DNA from: an uncultured Candidatus Cenarchaeum sp.
GTDB taxonomy: Archaea; Thermoproteota; Nitrososphaeria; Nitrososphaerales; Nitrosopumilaceae
NCBI GenBank assembly: GCA_958295735.1
Contig: OY282369.1
Span: 1,596,161-1,660,160 of the forward strand
Length of the DNA: 64,000 nucleotides
Direction of reading: 5' to 3'
Shown here: piece by piece, positions 1 through 8,181 of the stretch
Position numbering within the stretch: position 1 is the stretch's first letter
Layout: each line of letters starts with the position of its first letter
The notes under the pieces: model-generated
Database searches by the model: none
What the model was told of the DNA's origin: nothing
The model's input: the letters and a program-made list of their open reading frames with translations, nothing else
Translations under genes and position numbers: made by a program

Positions 1-243
1 GAACGGGGCGCGGAACGTGTAGTTGCGGGACACCTCGACGGACCCGCCGAACACGGACGAGAGCATCCTGCTCCGCGCCTCGAAGCCGAACGGGAAGCTC
101 CTGCTGGTGACCTCCCCGCCCTCCCCCATGAACACCACCGGCATGACCCTCACCGCATCTGCCTGGGACATTAGCTCCCGTATTATCTCGGCGTGCGCCT
201 CGGTCACCGGGTTCAGGTGGGCCAGGTACAGCGCGGTGGTCAA
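1..243 (-). CDS. Nucleotidyltransferase-like protein, N-terminal fragment (runs off window)
   Basis: Reading leftward from a TTG at 241-243, the minus strand gives an open frame to the window edge. It begins LTTALYLAHLNPVTEAHAEI and continues with an alternating hydrophobic strand (VRVMPVVF). The N-terminal beta strand followed by a NPVTEAH segment resembles the HxGH-type nucleotide-binding signature of cytidylyltransferase-like enzymes such as NMN adenylyltransferases, with NPVTEAH in place of the usual NPxHxGH. Only about 80 residues are present, so substrate and exact family cannot be assigned. The start codon is the first plausible one after the upstream sequence; no ATG is available in frame. 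Confidence 0.5.
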   Translation of the reverse strand, partial: MTTALYLAHLNPVTEAHAEIIRELMSQADAVRVMPVVFMGEGGEVTSRSFPFGFEARSRMLSSVFGGSVEVSRNYTFRAPF

Positions 244-281
244 GCGCGGGTGACGCGCCCGGGCCATATTTCAATCATGAG

Positions 282-355
282 TGGGAACGATGGGATTTGA
301 ACCCACGATCTCCAGCGCCCGAGGCTGGCAGTATGCCATGCTAACCTACGTCCCC
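282..355 (-). tRNA. tRNA-Pro (CGG)
   Basis: The minus strand folds as a 74-nt cloverleaf. The acceptor arm is GGGGACG paired with CGTTCCC (one G-U pair). The anticodon stem CCAGC/GCTGG carries the loop CTCGGGC, giving anticodon CGG for the proline codon CCG. The T arm holds GGTTCAAAT. The discriminator is A and CCA is not encoded. No intron is evident. Confidence 0.9.
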
Positions 356-410
356 GGCTGCCGTCGCGGGCGGCCGGTATTATTTCTTTAAGGCGCCCGC
401 CCCGGCGGCG

Positions 411-1256
411 CTAGCCGTACGACTCGTCCTTTACCTCGAAACTGCCGTCGTCGCGCTTGTCCCGCATGGTGACGAAGCCCTTGGGCTTCAGGAAGTCCAT
501 CACGCCGTCGATGGTCCCCTGCCAGCCGCAGACGTAGAATATGGTGTTGTCCTTTGTGATCTTTTCGCCCACCAGCCTCTCCAGCGGGGAGATCTCGTCG
601 TACTTTGGCCTCAGGAACGTCTCGACGCGGCCCGTCTGCCCGCCCCACGAGCGGTTGAACCACTCCTGCGGCCTGCTTATCGTGGCCCTGTACCTGAAGT
701 TCCACTCGCCCTTCCCGCGGTCGATGCTGTCGTATTCCAGCCTCGTGAAGAGGTTCTTGTACGCGAGCTCGTCCACGTAGCTGGCCCCGTGCAGGACGAC
801 CACCTCCCTCTTGTCGCCCCGGGCGTGGAGGTGCTGCGCCATGCTCACGAACGGCGCTATCCCGGTCCCCCCGCCCATGCAGACGATCCTCCTCCCGTCG
901 GGGCTGCCGTCGGGCAGCTTTTCGTTCACGAGGAGCGCCATGCCGGTGGGGTTGAGCCACCCCACCTCGTCGCCTTCCCTTATGTTGAACAGCTCGGTGG
1001 TCAGGCGCCCCGGCACCGGCTTCCTGACCCACCTGATGAACAGCTCCACGTACTTGCGGTTCTCGGGGTGCGATGCGATGGAGTACGCCCTCCTGATGAT
1101 CTTGCCGTTCTCGCTCTTGACGGGGAGCCCCAGCGTGACGAACTGGCCCGCCTTGTACTGCGGGACCTCGCCCTCGGCGGGCACGAAGCGCATTACCATG
1201 AGATCCTCCTTGAGGAGCTGCACGTAGGTGACCCTTCCCTTTTTGTCTTGTACCAA
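411..1256 (-). CDS. Ferredoxin/flavodoxin-NADP reductase-like flavoprotein (paralogue 1)
   Basis: A 281-residue protein with the two-domain FNR fold. The N-terminal FAD-binding barrel carries RRAYSIAS (FAD-contacting RxYS). The C-terminal NAD(P)H-binding domain carries GGGTGIAPF and, near the end, the CGWQGTIDGV strand typical of FNR pyridine-nucleotide loops. It likely moves electrons between NAD(P)H and ferredoxin or flavodoxin in the cytoplasm. The start is TTG; a TATA-like ATTTAAG lies about 27 nt upstream, which fits a leaderless mRNA and explains the absence of a ribosome binding site. A close paralogue lies at 52887-53729. The C-terminus DESYG matches the YESYG end of that paralogue. 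Confidence 0.85.
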   Translation of the reverse strand: MVQDKKGRVTYVQLLKEDLMVMRFVPAEGEVPQYKAGQFVTLGLPVKSENGKIIRRAYSIASHPENRKYVELFIRWVRKPVPGRLTTELFNIREGDEVGWLNPTGMALLVNEKLPDGSPDGRRIVCMGGGTGIAPFVSMAQHLHARGDKREVVVLHGASYVDELAYKNLFTRLEYDSIDRGKGEWNFRYRATISRPQEWFNRSWGGQTGRVETFLRPKYDEISPLERLVGEKITKDNTIFYVCGWQGTIDGVMDFLKPKGFVTMRDKRDDGSFEVKDESYG

Positions 1257-1487
1257 TTTCGCAAGTCCGCGCCCAATGCTTAAATGTCTTGTGTAGCGCC
1301 TAGCCCGTTCTCACAACTCGAAGTTTAGGCGCGAAAAACTGCCCCGCCGCGGCCGCCGCGGGCGCGGTTGTGAGACGGGCTGGTAGCGCCCGGCCCGCCC
1401 CCCGGCCGCGCCGGGAGGCCGCCCGTCCCGCATCGGCCGCCGCATCGGGGAGGCTTTTCCGGCGGCGGGGACCGGGGGCCGGCCCGG

Positions 1488-1565
1488 CGGGACTCCCGCG
1501 GCGCGGGGACCGGAGGGCGGCGGGGCGGGACTCCCGCGGCGCGGGGACCGGAGGGCGGCGGGGCG
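1488..1565. repeat. 38-bp direct repeat, two copies
   Basis: Two adjacent near-identical GC-rich units of about 38 bp, each containing GACTCCCGCGGCGCGGGGAC. They contain inverted CCGCGG-type symmetry but no coding signal. Confidence 0.7.
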
Positions 1566-1644
1566 GGACCGCGGGGGGACGCATTCCGCGTGCCGCAAAA
1601 AGCGGCCGGGATGAGCGGCCGGGATGAGCTGCCGCGCGCCGCAG

Positions 1645-1715
1645 GCGCGAGAACGCTTCTGCCGATCTGGGATTCGCGCCCGCGGAGGGGGCTGCCGACC
1701 CCGCGCGCCGCCGTT
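1645..1715 (+). repeat. Dispersed intergenic repeat, copy 1
   Basis: Matches the element best seen at 53796-53872: a GGCGCG-AACGC start, a core GATCTGGGATTCGCGCCC and a TGCCGACC tail. It sits immediately upstream of the promoter of the MMEGE-repeat protein gene, as copy 5 sits upstream of the second reductase gene. Confidence 0.65.
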
Positions 1716-1754
1716 ATAGCAATTGATAAATACCTGCCGTCGACAGCCGTTGCG

Positions 1755-4448
1755 ATGTCGGCCCGCGGCACGCCACTTTTGCTTTCCGGTATAGCCGTAG
1801 CGTTGCTGATCGCCGTCGCCGGCCAGCCTGCTGCTTCGGCCGCACCGTCCCCCCTGATGCAGTCGAGCGAGAACGTTCCGGCCTCCCAGACGGTGTGCAA
1901 CGAGGGGCTAGTCCTGATCATACGCAACGCGGGAGGCGATCCGGCGTGCGTTACCCCCGGCACCATGGCCACCTTGGTGGCGAGGGGATGGGGCTCGGAA
2001 CCGGCGCAGATGATGGAAGGCGAGATGATGGAAGGCGAGATGATGGAAGGCGAGATGATGGAAGGCGAGATGATGGAAGGCGAGATGATGGAAGGCGAGA
2101 TGATGGAAGGCGAGATGATGGAAGGCGAGATGATGGAAGGCGAGATGATGGAAGGCGAGATGATGGAAGGCGAGATGATGGAAGGCGAGATGATGGAAGG
2201 CGAGATGATGGAAGGCGAGATGATGGAAGGCGAGATGATGGAAGGCGAGATGATGGAAGGCGAGATGATGGAAGGCGAGATGATGGTGGCGGATCTGGAT
2301 CTGACGGACGAGGAGGCGGCGTGGATCTCTAACGCCACCGTGAGGGTCACGTACGACCCCGACTGGCCTCCGTTCGAGTTCGCCGGGGAGGACGGGGAAC
2401 TGGCGGGCCTCTCGGCGGCCTACCTCTCACAACTGGAGGCGATCACGGGGGCCGACTTTTCCACGGTACACGCGGACAGCTGGTCGTCCGCCCTGGGCTT
2501 GATGGAGGACGGCGGAGCCGACGCGATACTGATGATCGACGAGACGGACGAGTGGCTGGAGTACATGAACTTCACCGAGCCGCACACCGTGATGACGATA
2601 AACATAGTGGGCCCGTCCAACCGCCAGATAGAGGCGGAGGACATCGCGACCATGCGGGTGGGCACCATCGAAGGCTATTCCATAGAAGCGTGGCTTGAAG
2701 AGAACATGCCGCTGGTGCGGTACAAGTCGTACGCCGACCACGCCGCCATATTCGATGCCCTCAGATCCTCCGAGATAGACGTGTTCCTGCAGGTCTGGGC
2801 AGTGGCAGAGCGGGCGGCACACATTGCGGGGGTGGACGAACTGTACAACTTGGGCGAGGTGGGAACCGATCTCGAACTGTCCATAGGCTACGCGAAGGAC
2901 AGCGGCCCGCTGGGCTCCGTACTGCAAAAGGCACTGGACGCCATACCGGAGGCCGAAAAGGCGCGCATGGTGGAAGAGGCGCTGGCCCCGCCCGGATCCT
3001 CGCCGGCGGCCGACCCCGTGCTCGAACTCACCATAGCGGAGCAGACGTGGCTCGATAACCACCCGACCATATCGGTCGCGTACGATCCCGACTGGCCCCC
3101 GTTCGAGTTCATCGACGACGACGGCAACTTGGCCGGACTCACCGCCGGGTACGTCTCCCGCTTCGAGGAGCTGACCGGCGCGGATCTCGTCCCGCTGGAG
3201 CTGGAAAGCTGGTCCGACGCCCTTGCGGCCATAAAGGACGGCGGCGCAGAACTCGTCTTCGAGGTGGTGGAGACCGCGGAAAGGTCGGAGTACATGGGCT
3301 TCACCGAGCCGCACACGGTGATGTCGTGGGACATGGTGACCACCGCGGTGGAGAGCATGAGCGCCGAGGACCTGGCCGACAAGAGGGTGGGAACCATACG
3401 GGACTATTCCATAGAGGCGTGGCTGGACGATAACCGCCCCGACGTGAGGTACACGTCGTTTGACAGCCATTCTTCGGCCCTCAACGCGCTCAGTTCGGGC
3501 GACATCGACGTGTTCCTAGAGGTTTGGCCGGTGGCGGCCCTCGCGGCGGAAGCGGCCGGAATCGACGGCCTGTACAACGCCGGGCCGACGGGGGCTGAGC
3601 TCCCGCTGGCCATAGGGTACGGCAAGGCGGACACCGTCCTGGCATCCATAGCCGCAAAGGCCCTGGCCGCGATACCCGAAGAAGACAGGATTCGCATGGT
3701 GGCTGACATCGCGCTCGGCTCGTCGCTAGATCTTACCGACGAGGAGGCAACGTGGCTACTGGCCAACCCGACGATCCCGATCGCGTACGATCCCGACTTT
3801 GCGCCGTTCGAGTCGGTCGACGAGGACGGCATGCTGATCGGCCTGGTTGCCGACTACCGCGAGAGGTTCGAAGAGTCGATCGGGGTGGACTTTTTGCCGC
3901 TGCCCTCGCTGCCCACGTGGTCCGACGCCCTCGACGCCATGGTGGACAAGAGCGCGAGCGTCATGCTGGTGGTGGGCGAGACCGAGGACAGGCTGGACTA
4001 CATGAACTACGTCGGCCCGCACACCGTGCTGTCGTGGGACATAGTGACTCTGGGCGCCGATCCGGTGGCCCCCGGCGATCTGAACGCCTCCAGCGTGGGG
4101 ACCATGCGCGACTACGCGGCAGGCGCGTGGTTCGTGGAAAACTATCCAGACGCCGAGTACACGGCGTTCGACGACCACGCCGCGGCGCTCGCGGCGCTGG
4201 AGTCCGGCGAACTGGACGCGTTCCTCGAGATATGGCCGGTGGCGGCGCTCGCGGCGGAGGAGGCCGGGATCGAGGGCCTGCACAACGCCGGGCCGACGGG
4301 CCTTGTGCTGGACCTGTCCGTCGGGTACGTCAAGGACAGCGGCCCGCTGGGCTCCATACTGCAAAAGGCCTTGGACGCCATACCCGAAGACGAGAGGGCG
4401 CGCCTGGCCGATAGGGCCTCCGCCATGGCGGCGGCCGAAGGCGCCTAG
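1755..4448 (+). CDS. Secreted protein with 18 MMEGE repeats and three tandem family-3 solute-binding domains
   Basis: 897 residues from ATG 1755, chosen because a TATA-like GATAAATA lies about 27 nt upstream and a signal peptide (LLLSGIAVALLIAVAG) follows at once. Residues about 35-75 form a two-Cys module ending PACVTPGTMATLVARGW, a module I associate with thaumarchaeal exported proteins. Residues 86-175 are 18 perfect MMEGE repeats. Three homologous domains follow (about 180-415, 426-655, 659-897), each with YDPDWPPFEF or a variant, a TEPHTV or GPHTV motif and VGT(I/M)xDY. These mark periplasmic-binding-protein family 3 (PBPb) folds that bind amino acids or similar small ligands. No transmembrane anchor or transporter partner is visible nearby. 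The Met-rich repeat could bind Cu(I), but that is only inference. Confidence 0.8.
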   Translation: MSARGTPLLLSGIAVALLIAVAGQPAASAAPSPLMQSSENVPASQTVCNEGLVLIIRNAGGDPACVTPGTMATLVARGWGSEPAQMMEGEMMEGEMMEGEMMEGEMMEGEMMEGEMMEGEMMEGEMMEGEMMEGEMMEGEMMEGEMMEGEMMEGEMMEGEMMEGEMMEGEMMEGEMMVADLDLTDEEAAWISNATVRVTYDPDWPPFEFAGEDGELAGLSAAYLSQLEAITGADFSTVHADSWSSALGLMEDGGADAILMIDETDEWLEYMNFTEPHTVMTINIVGPSNRQIEAEDIATMRVGTIEGYSIEAWLEENMPLVRYKSYADHAAIFDALRSSEIDVFLQVWAVAERAAHIAGVDELYNLGEVGTDLELSIGYAKDSGPLGSVLQKALDAIPEAEKARMVEEALAPPGSSPAADPVLELTIAEQTWLDNHPTISVAYDPDWPPFEFIDDDGNLAGLTAGYVSRFEELTGADLVPLELESWSDALAAIKDGGAELVFEVVETAERSEYMGFTEPHTVMSWDMVTTAVESMSAEDLADKRVGTIRDYSIEAWLDDNRPDVRYTSFDSHSSALNALSSGDIDVFLEVWPVAALAAEAAGIDGLYNAGPTGAELPLAIGYGKADTVLASIAAKALAAIPEEDRIRMVADIALGSSLDLTDEEATWLLANPTIPIAYDPDFAPFESVDEDGMLIGLVADYRERFEESIGVDFLPLPSLPTWSDALDAMVDKSASVMLVVGETEDRLDYMNYVGPHTVLSWDIVTLGADPVAPGDLNASSVGTMRDYAAGAWFVENYPDAEYTAFDDHAAALAALESGELDAFLEIWPVAALAAEEAGIEGLHNAGPTGLVLDLSVGYVKDSGPLGSILQKALDAIPEDERARLADRASAMAAAEGA
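2010..2279 (+). repeat. 15-bp in-frame tandem repeat, 18 perfect copies
   Basis: Unit ATGATGGAAGGCGAG (MMEGE), 18 copies without a single mismatch over 270 bp. Perfect identity implies very recent expansion or strong homogenisation. Because 15 is a multiple of 3, copy-number change alters protein length without breaking the frame. Confidence 0.98.
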
Positions 4449-4528
4449 GGACGGCAGGGACCGCGGTAGCCAGCTTCCGTCGTCCGCGCGCATTTTTTAA
4501 ATTCTGGCGCGTGCCACCCCGCGGCAGG

Positions 4529-5944
4529 ATGCCTTTCGCGATCAAGCCGCGGCTGATCAGGGACCTCGTCGTGCGGGTGATGGCCCGCGAGGGCACGACC
4601 GTGGCCCAGATAGAGGAGGCCAGGGGGCGCGTCTACGAGGGGGATGCGGGACAGGAGGCCTACCGGGATGAGCCCGTATGGCACACGAAGAAGGCTATAG
4701 ACGCGGCTGTGGCCGAGAAGCTCCGACTGAACGCCTCCGCGTGGGGACCGGACAGGAAGTCGAACGACTTCCAGACCTCCGTGTCGACGGCGCTGTCGGG
4801 GATGGCGCGCCGGGGCCAGACGGTGCCGTGGAACTCCGGCCGCCGCTATTCCATCTGGCGCCTGGAGCCGGCCGCGGCCGCGGCCGCGGCGGTAGCCCCC
4901 GCCCCCGACCTGTCGTCGCGGGAGGGGATCTTGAGCGCCGCCGCCGAGGCCCAGCCGGCGCCGGCTTCGGGGGAGGACATGATGAGGGAATTCTTGAGCA
5001 TACTGCGGCACGGGAACAAGGACAATACATACAAGTTCGCGCTGGCGAGGGCCCTGCTTGACTACAGCACGGGGCGCGGCAGCGACGGGGCGCTTGAGGT
5101 TCCCTACGAGTACTTGGCGGACAAGTTCTTGGAGTACTACTGGCACCAGGAATGCAAGCTTAGGCTCAAGCAGGACTCGCACAAGGCAAAGTCGCCCAAG
5201 GCGATCCAGGCGATACGGCGCGTCTGGGGCGCGAACACGCCCGGCAGCTTTGAGTTGCTCGACAACGAGGACAAGGCGGAGGCCCGCTCCATGATACTCA
5301 GGGACGTGTTCGGGCACGCGAGGAGCAAGACCTCGCTAGTGGTGCCGCGGTTCCAAAAGATCAAGCGCGGCGGCGTGCATGTAAAAGCGGACACGTTCTA
5401 CGACTACAGCGACGACGACCAGATGATCTGCCTGAAGCCCAAGGCGCTGGAGTTCCTCAGGGCCAACCACGTCGCGCTGCGGGGGCTAGTGACGCTGGAG
5501 TGGGCCAAGTTTCTGGAGGCAAAGAACCCATTGCTGCCCATGATGGTGGCTAAGGTAGAGAAGTACGAGGCCAGTAGGGGCTCTCTCGCGCCGGTGAGGC
5601 GCAGCTTGCTGGAGCACTCTTGCCACTGCTTTTACTGCCGCAGTCGCCTGGAGAGGCGGAGAACCGACGTTGACCACCTCATCCCATGGTCGTACATGTT
5701 CTCGGACAGCTGGTGGAACCTGGTCCTGGCGTGCCGGCGCTGCAACGGCAAAAAGAGCGACTCGTTGCCGCAGGACGAGTTCCTGGACTCCCTAGTGCGC
5801 AGGAACAGGCAGTACGAATACAGGGTAAAGCCGATCGGGGACTCGCTCGCCATGCTGAACGTCGGCCGCGGCTGGGAGACGGAGATCCGCGGGCATTACG
5901 ACACCTGCAGGGAGTACGGGTTTTGCGTGGTTAATCTTCCCTGA
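4529..5944 (+). CDS. HNH endonuclease domain protein
   Basis: 471 residues from ATG 4529, preferred over GTG 4511 because the TATA-like TTTTTTAAAT is centred about 31 nt upstream of the ATG. The C-terminal third is a Zn-bound HNH nuclease: CFYCRSRLERR, then DVDHLIPWS (catalytic DH) and NLVLACRRCNGKKS, so two CxxC pairs flank the beta-beta-alpha metal fold. The N-terminal about 110 residues look like a winged-helix region ending in YSIWRLEP, followed by a low-complexity Ala/Pro linker and a helical domain. This layout is common in stand-alone restriction-type nucleases. No methyltransferase is adjacent. The gene overlaps the convergent argH by 14 bp. Confidence 0.75.
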   Translation: MPFAIKPRLIRDLVVRVMAREGTTVAQIEEARGRVYEGDAGQEAYRDEPVWHTKKAIDAAVAEKLRLNASAWGPDRKSNDFQTSVSTALSGMARRGQTVPWNSGRRYSIWRLEPAAAAAAAVAPAPDLSSREGILSAAAEAQPAPASGEDMMREFLSILRHGNKDNTYKFALARALLDYSTGRGSDGALEVPYEYLADKFLEYYWHQECKLRLKQDSHKAKSPKAIQAIRRVWGANTPGSFELLDNEDKAEARSMILRDVFGHARSKTSLVVPRFQKIKRGGVHVKADTFYDYSDDDQMICLKPKALEFLRANHVALRGLVTLEWAKFLEAKNPLLPMMVAKVEKYEASRGSLAPVRRSLLEHSCHCFYCRSRLERRRTDVDHLIPWSYMFSDSWWNLVLACRRCNGKKSDSLPQDEFLDSLVRRNRQYEYRVKPIGDSLAMLNVGRGWETEIRGHYDTCREYGFCVVNLP

Positions 5945-7511
5945 CGGGGATACTACGCCGGCGGCCGGGCGCTTTCCCGGCGGGGCGCCGCTTCCGCCTC
6001 CCCGTTGCAGCGCCAGGCGGCCCGGCTATGCCGTTCACCGCATCGGCCAGCCCGTCCAGCGCCTCGTCGATGCCGCGGCGGCGGATCTCCGCCGACTCCC
6101 TGCGCTCGGCCAAGGAGGCCCGCCTCTCGCCCGCCATGCGCCGCTGCTCGGCGAACCCTGCGGAGCCCCGCGACGTCCTCCCGCGCAGCGAGCCGGCCGC
6201 GCTCAGGCCGCGGATCGCCTCCGCCAGCGCCCCCGCGTCGGCGCCGGTCCCCGCTACGGCCCTGCCTATGCGGGCGGCGTCCAGCCTGCCCAGCGGCATT
6301 CCCGCATCCTGCGCCTCCCGCACGAGCCGGCCGGCTATCCCGTGGGCCGCCCTGAACGGGACGCCGCCGGATACCAGCCGCTCCGCCACGTCCAGCGCCA
6401 TGATGTGGCCGCCACCGCCCCCCGATGCTGCCCTGCCCATGGCGCGCCCGTTGACAGTGATGCCGCGCAGCATCGACAGCATGGCGGCCAGCGCGCCGGA
6501 GGCCGCCCGCGCCGCAGACCAGACGGGCGGCTTGGTGTCCTGCAGGTCGCGCCCGTACCCCGTGGCCAGCCCCTTGCAGGCGGCGAGGACGGCCGTCAGG
6601 TCGCCGATGGTGCGCGCGGCCCTCCCCCGCGTGAGCTCCAGCAGGTCGGGGTTCTTCTTCTGCGGCATGACGCTCGACGGCGAGGACGCCCCGTCGGACA
6701 GCTCCAGGAACGAAAACTCCGCGCTGGACCAGATGACAAAGTCCTCGGCCATCCTGCTCAGGTTGGTCATGAGTATGGCCGCCGCCGCGGCGAACTCGGC
6801 CGCGAAGTCGCGCGTGCTCGTCGCGTCTATGGAGTTCTCCACCAGGCCGGAGAAGCCGAGGAGCGCGGCCGTCCGCGAGCGGTCTATGGGCAGGCCCGTC
6901 CCGCCGACCGGCCCCGCGCCCAGCGGGCTCTTGTTGGTCCTCTCGAACGCCCCGTCCAGCCTCTCCAGGTCCCTGAACAGGGCGTCGGCGTGGGCCAGCA
7001 TGTAGTGCGAGAACGTCCCGGGCTGGGCGCGCTGGAGGTGCGTGTACAGGGGCATGGCCGTCCCGGCGTGCTTTTCCGCGAGGTCGAGGAGGGCCCCGAT
7101 CACGTCCAGCAGCGAGCCGGATATCCCGATGATGTCGTCGCGCACCTTCATCCTGACGTCGAGCGCCACTTGGTCGTTCCGGGAGCGGGCCGTGTGCATC
7201 CTCCCGCCCGCCGCCGCCCCGGCCTCCCTGGCCACCAGCTCCTCGACTACCTCGTGCACGTCCTCGCCGGCCGATCCGCCGCCCGCCGCCGCGGCCTCCA
7301 GCTCCGCCACGATCCGCCCCTTGAGCCCCTCCAAGGCGGCCAGCACCCTGCGGGCGTGCGCCCTGCCCATTATTCCCGCCTCGTGCAGCATGACCACGTG
7401 AGCCTGGCTCCCGAGTATGTCGTATTCCGCAATGGCCGCATCCTCGGCGGCCGAGGAGACGTAGCCGAGGATCGCCTTGTCCAGATCGCCCCCCAGCCTG
7501 GCCCTATACAC
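5931..7511 (-). CDS. argH: Argininosuccinate lyase
   Basis: Splits argininosuccinate to arginine and fumarate, the last step of arginine synthesis. The fumarase/aspartase superfamily signature is GASSPSSVMPQKKNPD, with the catalytic Ser on the flexible loop. Also visible are HTARSRNDQVALDVR and the THLQRAQP motif. The true start is GTG 7511 (VYRARLGGD); the much longer upstream open frame is noise from the repeat array. At 526 residues it is somewhat longer than usual because of an Arg/Ala-rich C-terminal extension (from about residue 470) with little conservation expected. It shares a single symmetric TATA element with the divergent DUF59 gene. Confidence 0.92.
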   Translation of the reverse strand: MYRARLGGDLDKAILGYVSSAAEDAAIAEYDILGSQAHVVMLHEAGIMGRAHARRVLAALEGLKGRIVAELEAAAAGGGSAGEDVHEVVEELVAREAGAAAGGRMHTARSRNDQVALDVRMKVRDDIIGISGSLLDVIGALLDLAEKHAGTAMPLYTHLQRAQPGTFSHYMLAHADALFRDLERLDGAFERTNKSPLGAGPVGGTGLPIDRSRTAALLGFSGLVENSIDATSTRDFAAEFAAAAAILMTNLSRMAEDFVIWSSAEFSFLELSDGASSPSSVMPQKKNPDLLELTRGRAARTIGDLTAVLAACKGLATGYGRDLQDTKPPVWSAARAASGALAAMLSMLRGITVNGRAMGRAASGGGGGHIMALDVAERLVSGGVPFRAAHGIAGRLVREAQDAGMPLGRLDAARIGRAVAGTGADAGALAEAIRGLSAAGSLRGRTSRGSAGFAEQRRMAGERRASLAERRESAEIRRRGIDEALDGLADAVNGIAGPPGAATGRRKRRPAGKAPGRRRSIPVRED

Positions 7512-7529
7512 AGCGCCGGGATCTAAAAT

Positions 7530-7542
7530 GGTTATATATACC
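7530..7542. promoter_or_regulatory. Shared, nearly palindromic TATA element (argH and DUF59 gene)
   Basis: GGTTATATATACC lies midway between GTG 7511 and ATG 7561, about 25 nt from each start codon. It is the only AT-rich box in the 49-bp gap apart from a CTAAAAT that is too close to argH. The spacing fits leaderless transcription in both directions from one TBP site. Confidence 0.65.
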
Positions 7543-7560
7543 GTAAAAGGGCCCGTTGCC

Positions 7561-7887
7561 ATGTCGGATGCCGGGGTGAGGCAGATGCGCGTCAGCATAT
7601 TCGACGAGCTCTCGAAGATAGTGGACCCGGAGATAAACACCACGATAACGGAGCTGGAGCTCATCGACGAGGTGGACATACAGGGATCCTCCGTGAAGGT
7701 GGACCTCCACCTCACCAGCCCGTTCTGCCCCGCGGTGTTCGGGTTCAAGATATGCCAGGACATACACGACAACCTGCTGAGGCTTGACGGCATAGACGAC
7801 GTCAAGGTGAACGTCTCCAACCACTTCATGGCGGAGCAGATAAACGCGCAGGTCAACAGCAGCCCCCCTCCGGCGCCGCAGCCCTGA
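7561..7887 (+). CDS. DUF59/MIP18-family iron-sulfur cluster assembly protein
   Basis: 108 residues from ATG 7561. The core IFDELSKIVDPEINTTITEL matches the DPE(I/L) signature of the DUF59 fold (SufT, PaaD, CIA2/MIP18), which takes part in maturation of Fe-S proteins. The LTSPFCPAVFGF segment carries the single conserved Cys (TxxxCP). The C-terminus NSSPPPAPQP is low complexity and lies inside the first unit of a tandem array that copies the gene end. The gene is transcribed away from argH from the shared TATA box and stands alone. Confidence 0.85.
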   Translation: MSDAGVRQMRVSIFDELSKIVDPEINTTITELELIDEVDIQGSSVKVDLHLTSPFCPAVFGFKICQDIHDNLLRLDGIDDVKVNVSNHFMAEQINAQVNSSPPPAPQP

Positions 7888-8090
7888 CCGCCCGCCTGGC
7901 GGCTTCGAACGCACGGCACTCGATCCGGCAGCCCCCCTCCGGCGCCGCAGCCCTGACCGCCCGCCTGGCGGCTTCGAACGCACGGCACTCGATCCGGCAG
8001 CCCCCCTCCGGCGCCGCAGCCCTGACCGCCCGCCTGGCGGCTTCGAACGCACGGCACTCGATCCGGCAGCCCCCCTCCGGCGCCGCAGCC
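7860..8090. repeat. 69-bp tandem array that duplicates the 3' end of the DUF59 gene
   Basis: Units begin at 7860, 7929 and 7998, and a partial fourth at 8067. The first unit contains the last nine codons and stop of the DUF59 gene; later units repeat them outside the gene with essentially perfect identity. Confidence 0.95.
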
Positions 8091-8181
8091 CCGCGCGCGC
8101 CGGGCCCGCCGCGGCCTGGAGCCCGCTGGCGCGCGAACCGCGTCCGGCGCTGGCGGGATCGGAAAGCCCGCGATCGGCCCG

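Larger units (their letters stand above)
1257..1754. other. Intergenic region with short repeats and a promoter
   Basis: No convincing gene. The stretch holds the promoter of the reductase gene at its left edge, a GC-rich direct repeat (1488-1565), one copy of the dispersed intergenic repeat (about 1645-1715) and a TATA-like TTGATAAATA at 1723-1732 that serves the following secreted protein gene. Confidence 0.6.

Noticed and set aside
7512-8057. N-terminal extension of argH by 180 residues
   Set aside because: It runs through the shared promoter, the DUF59 gene and the 69-bp repeats. GTG 7511 with the TATA box 25 nt upstream gives a normal lyase N-terminus.
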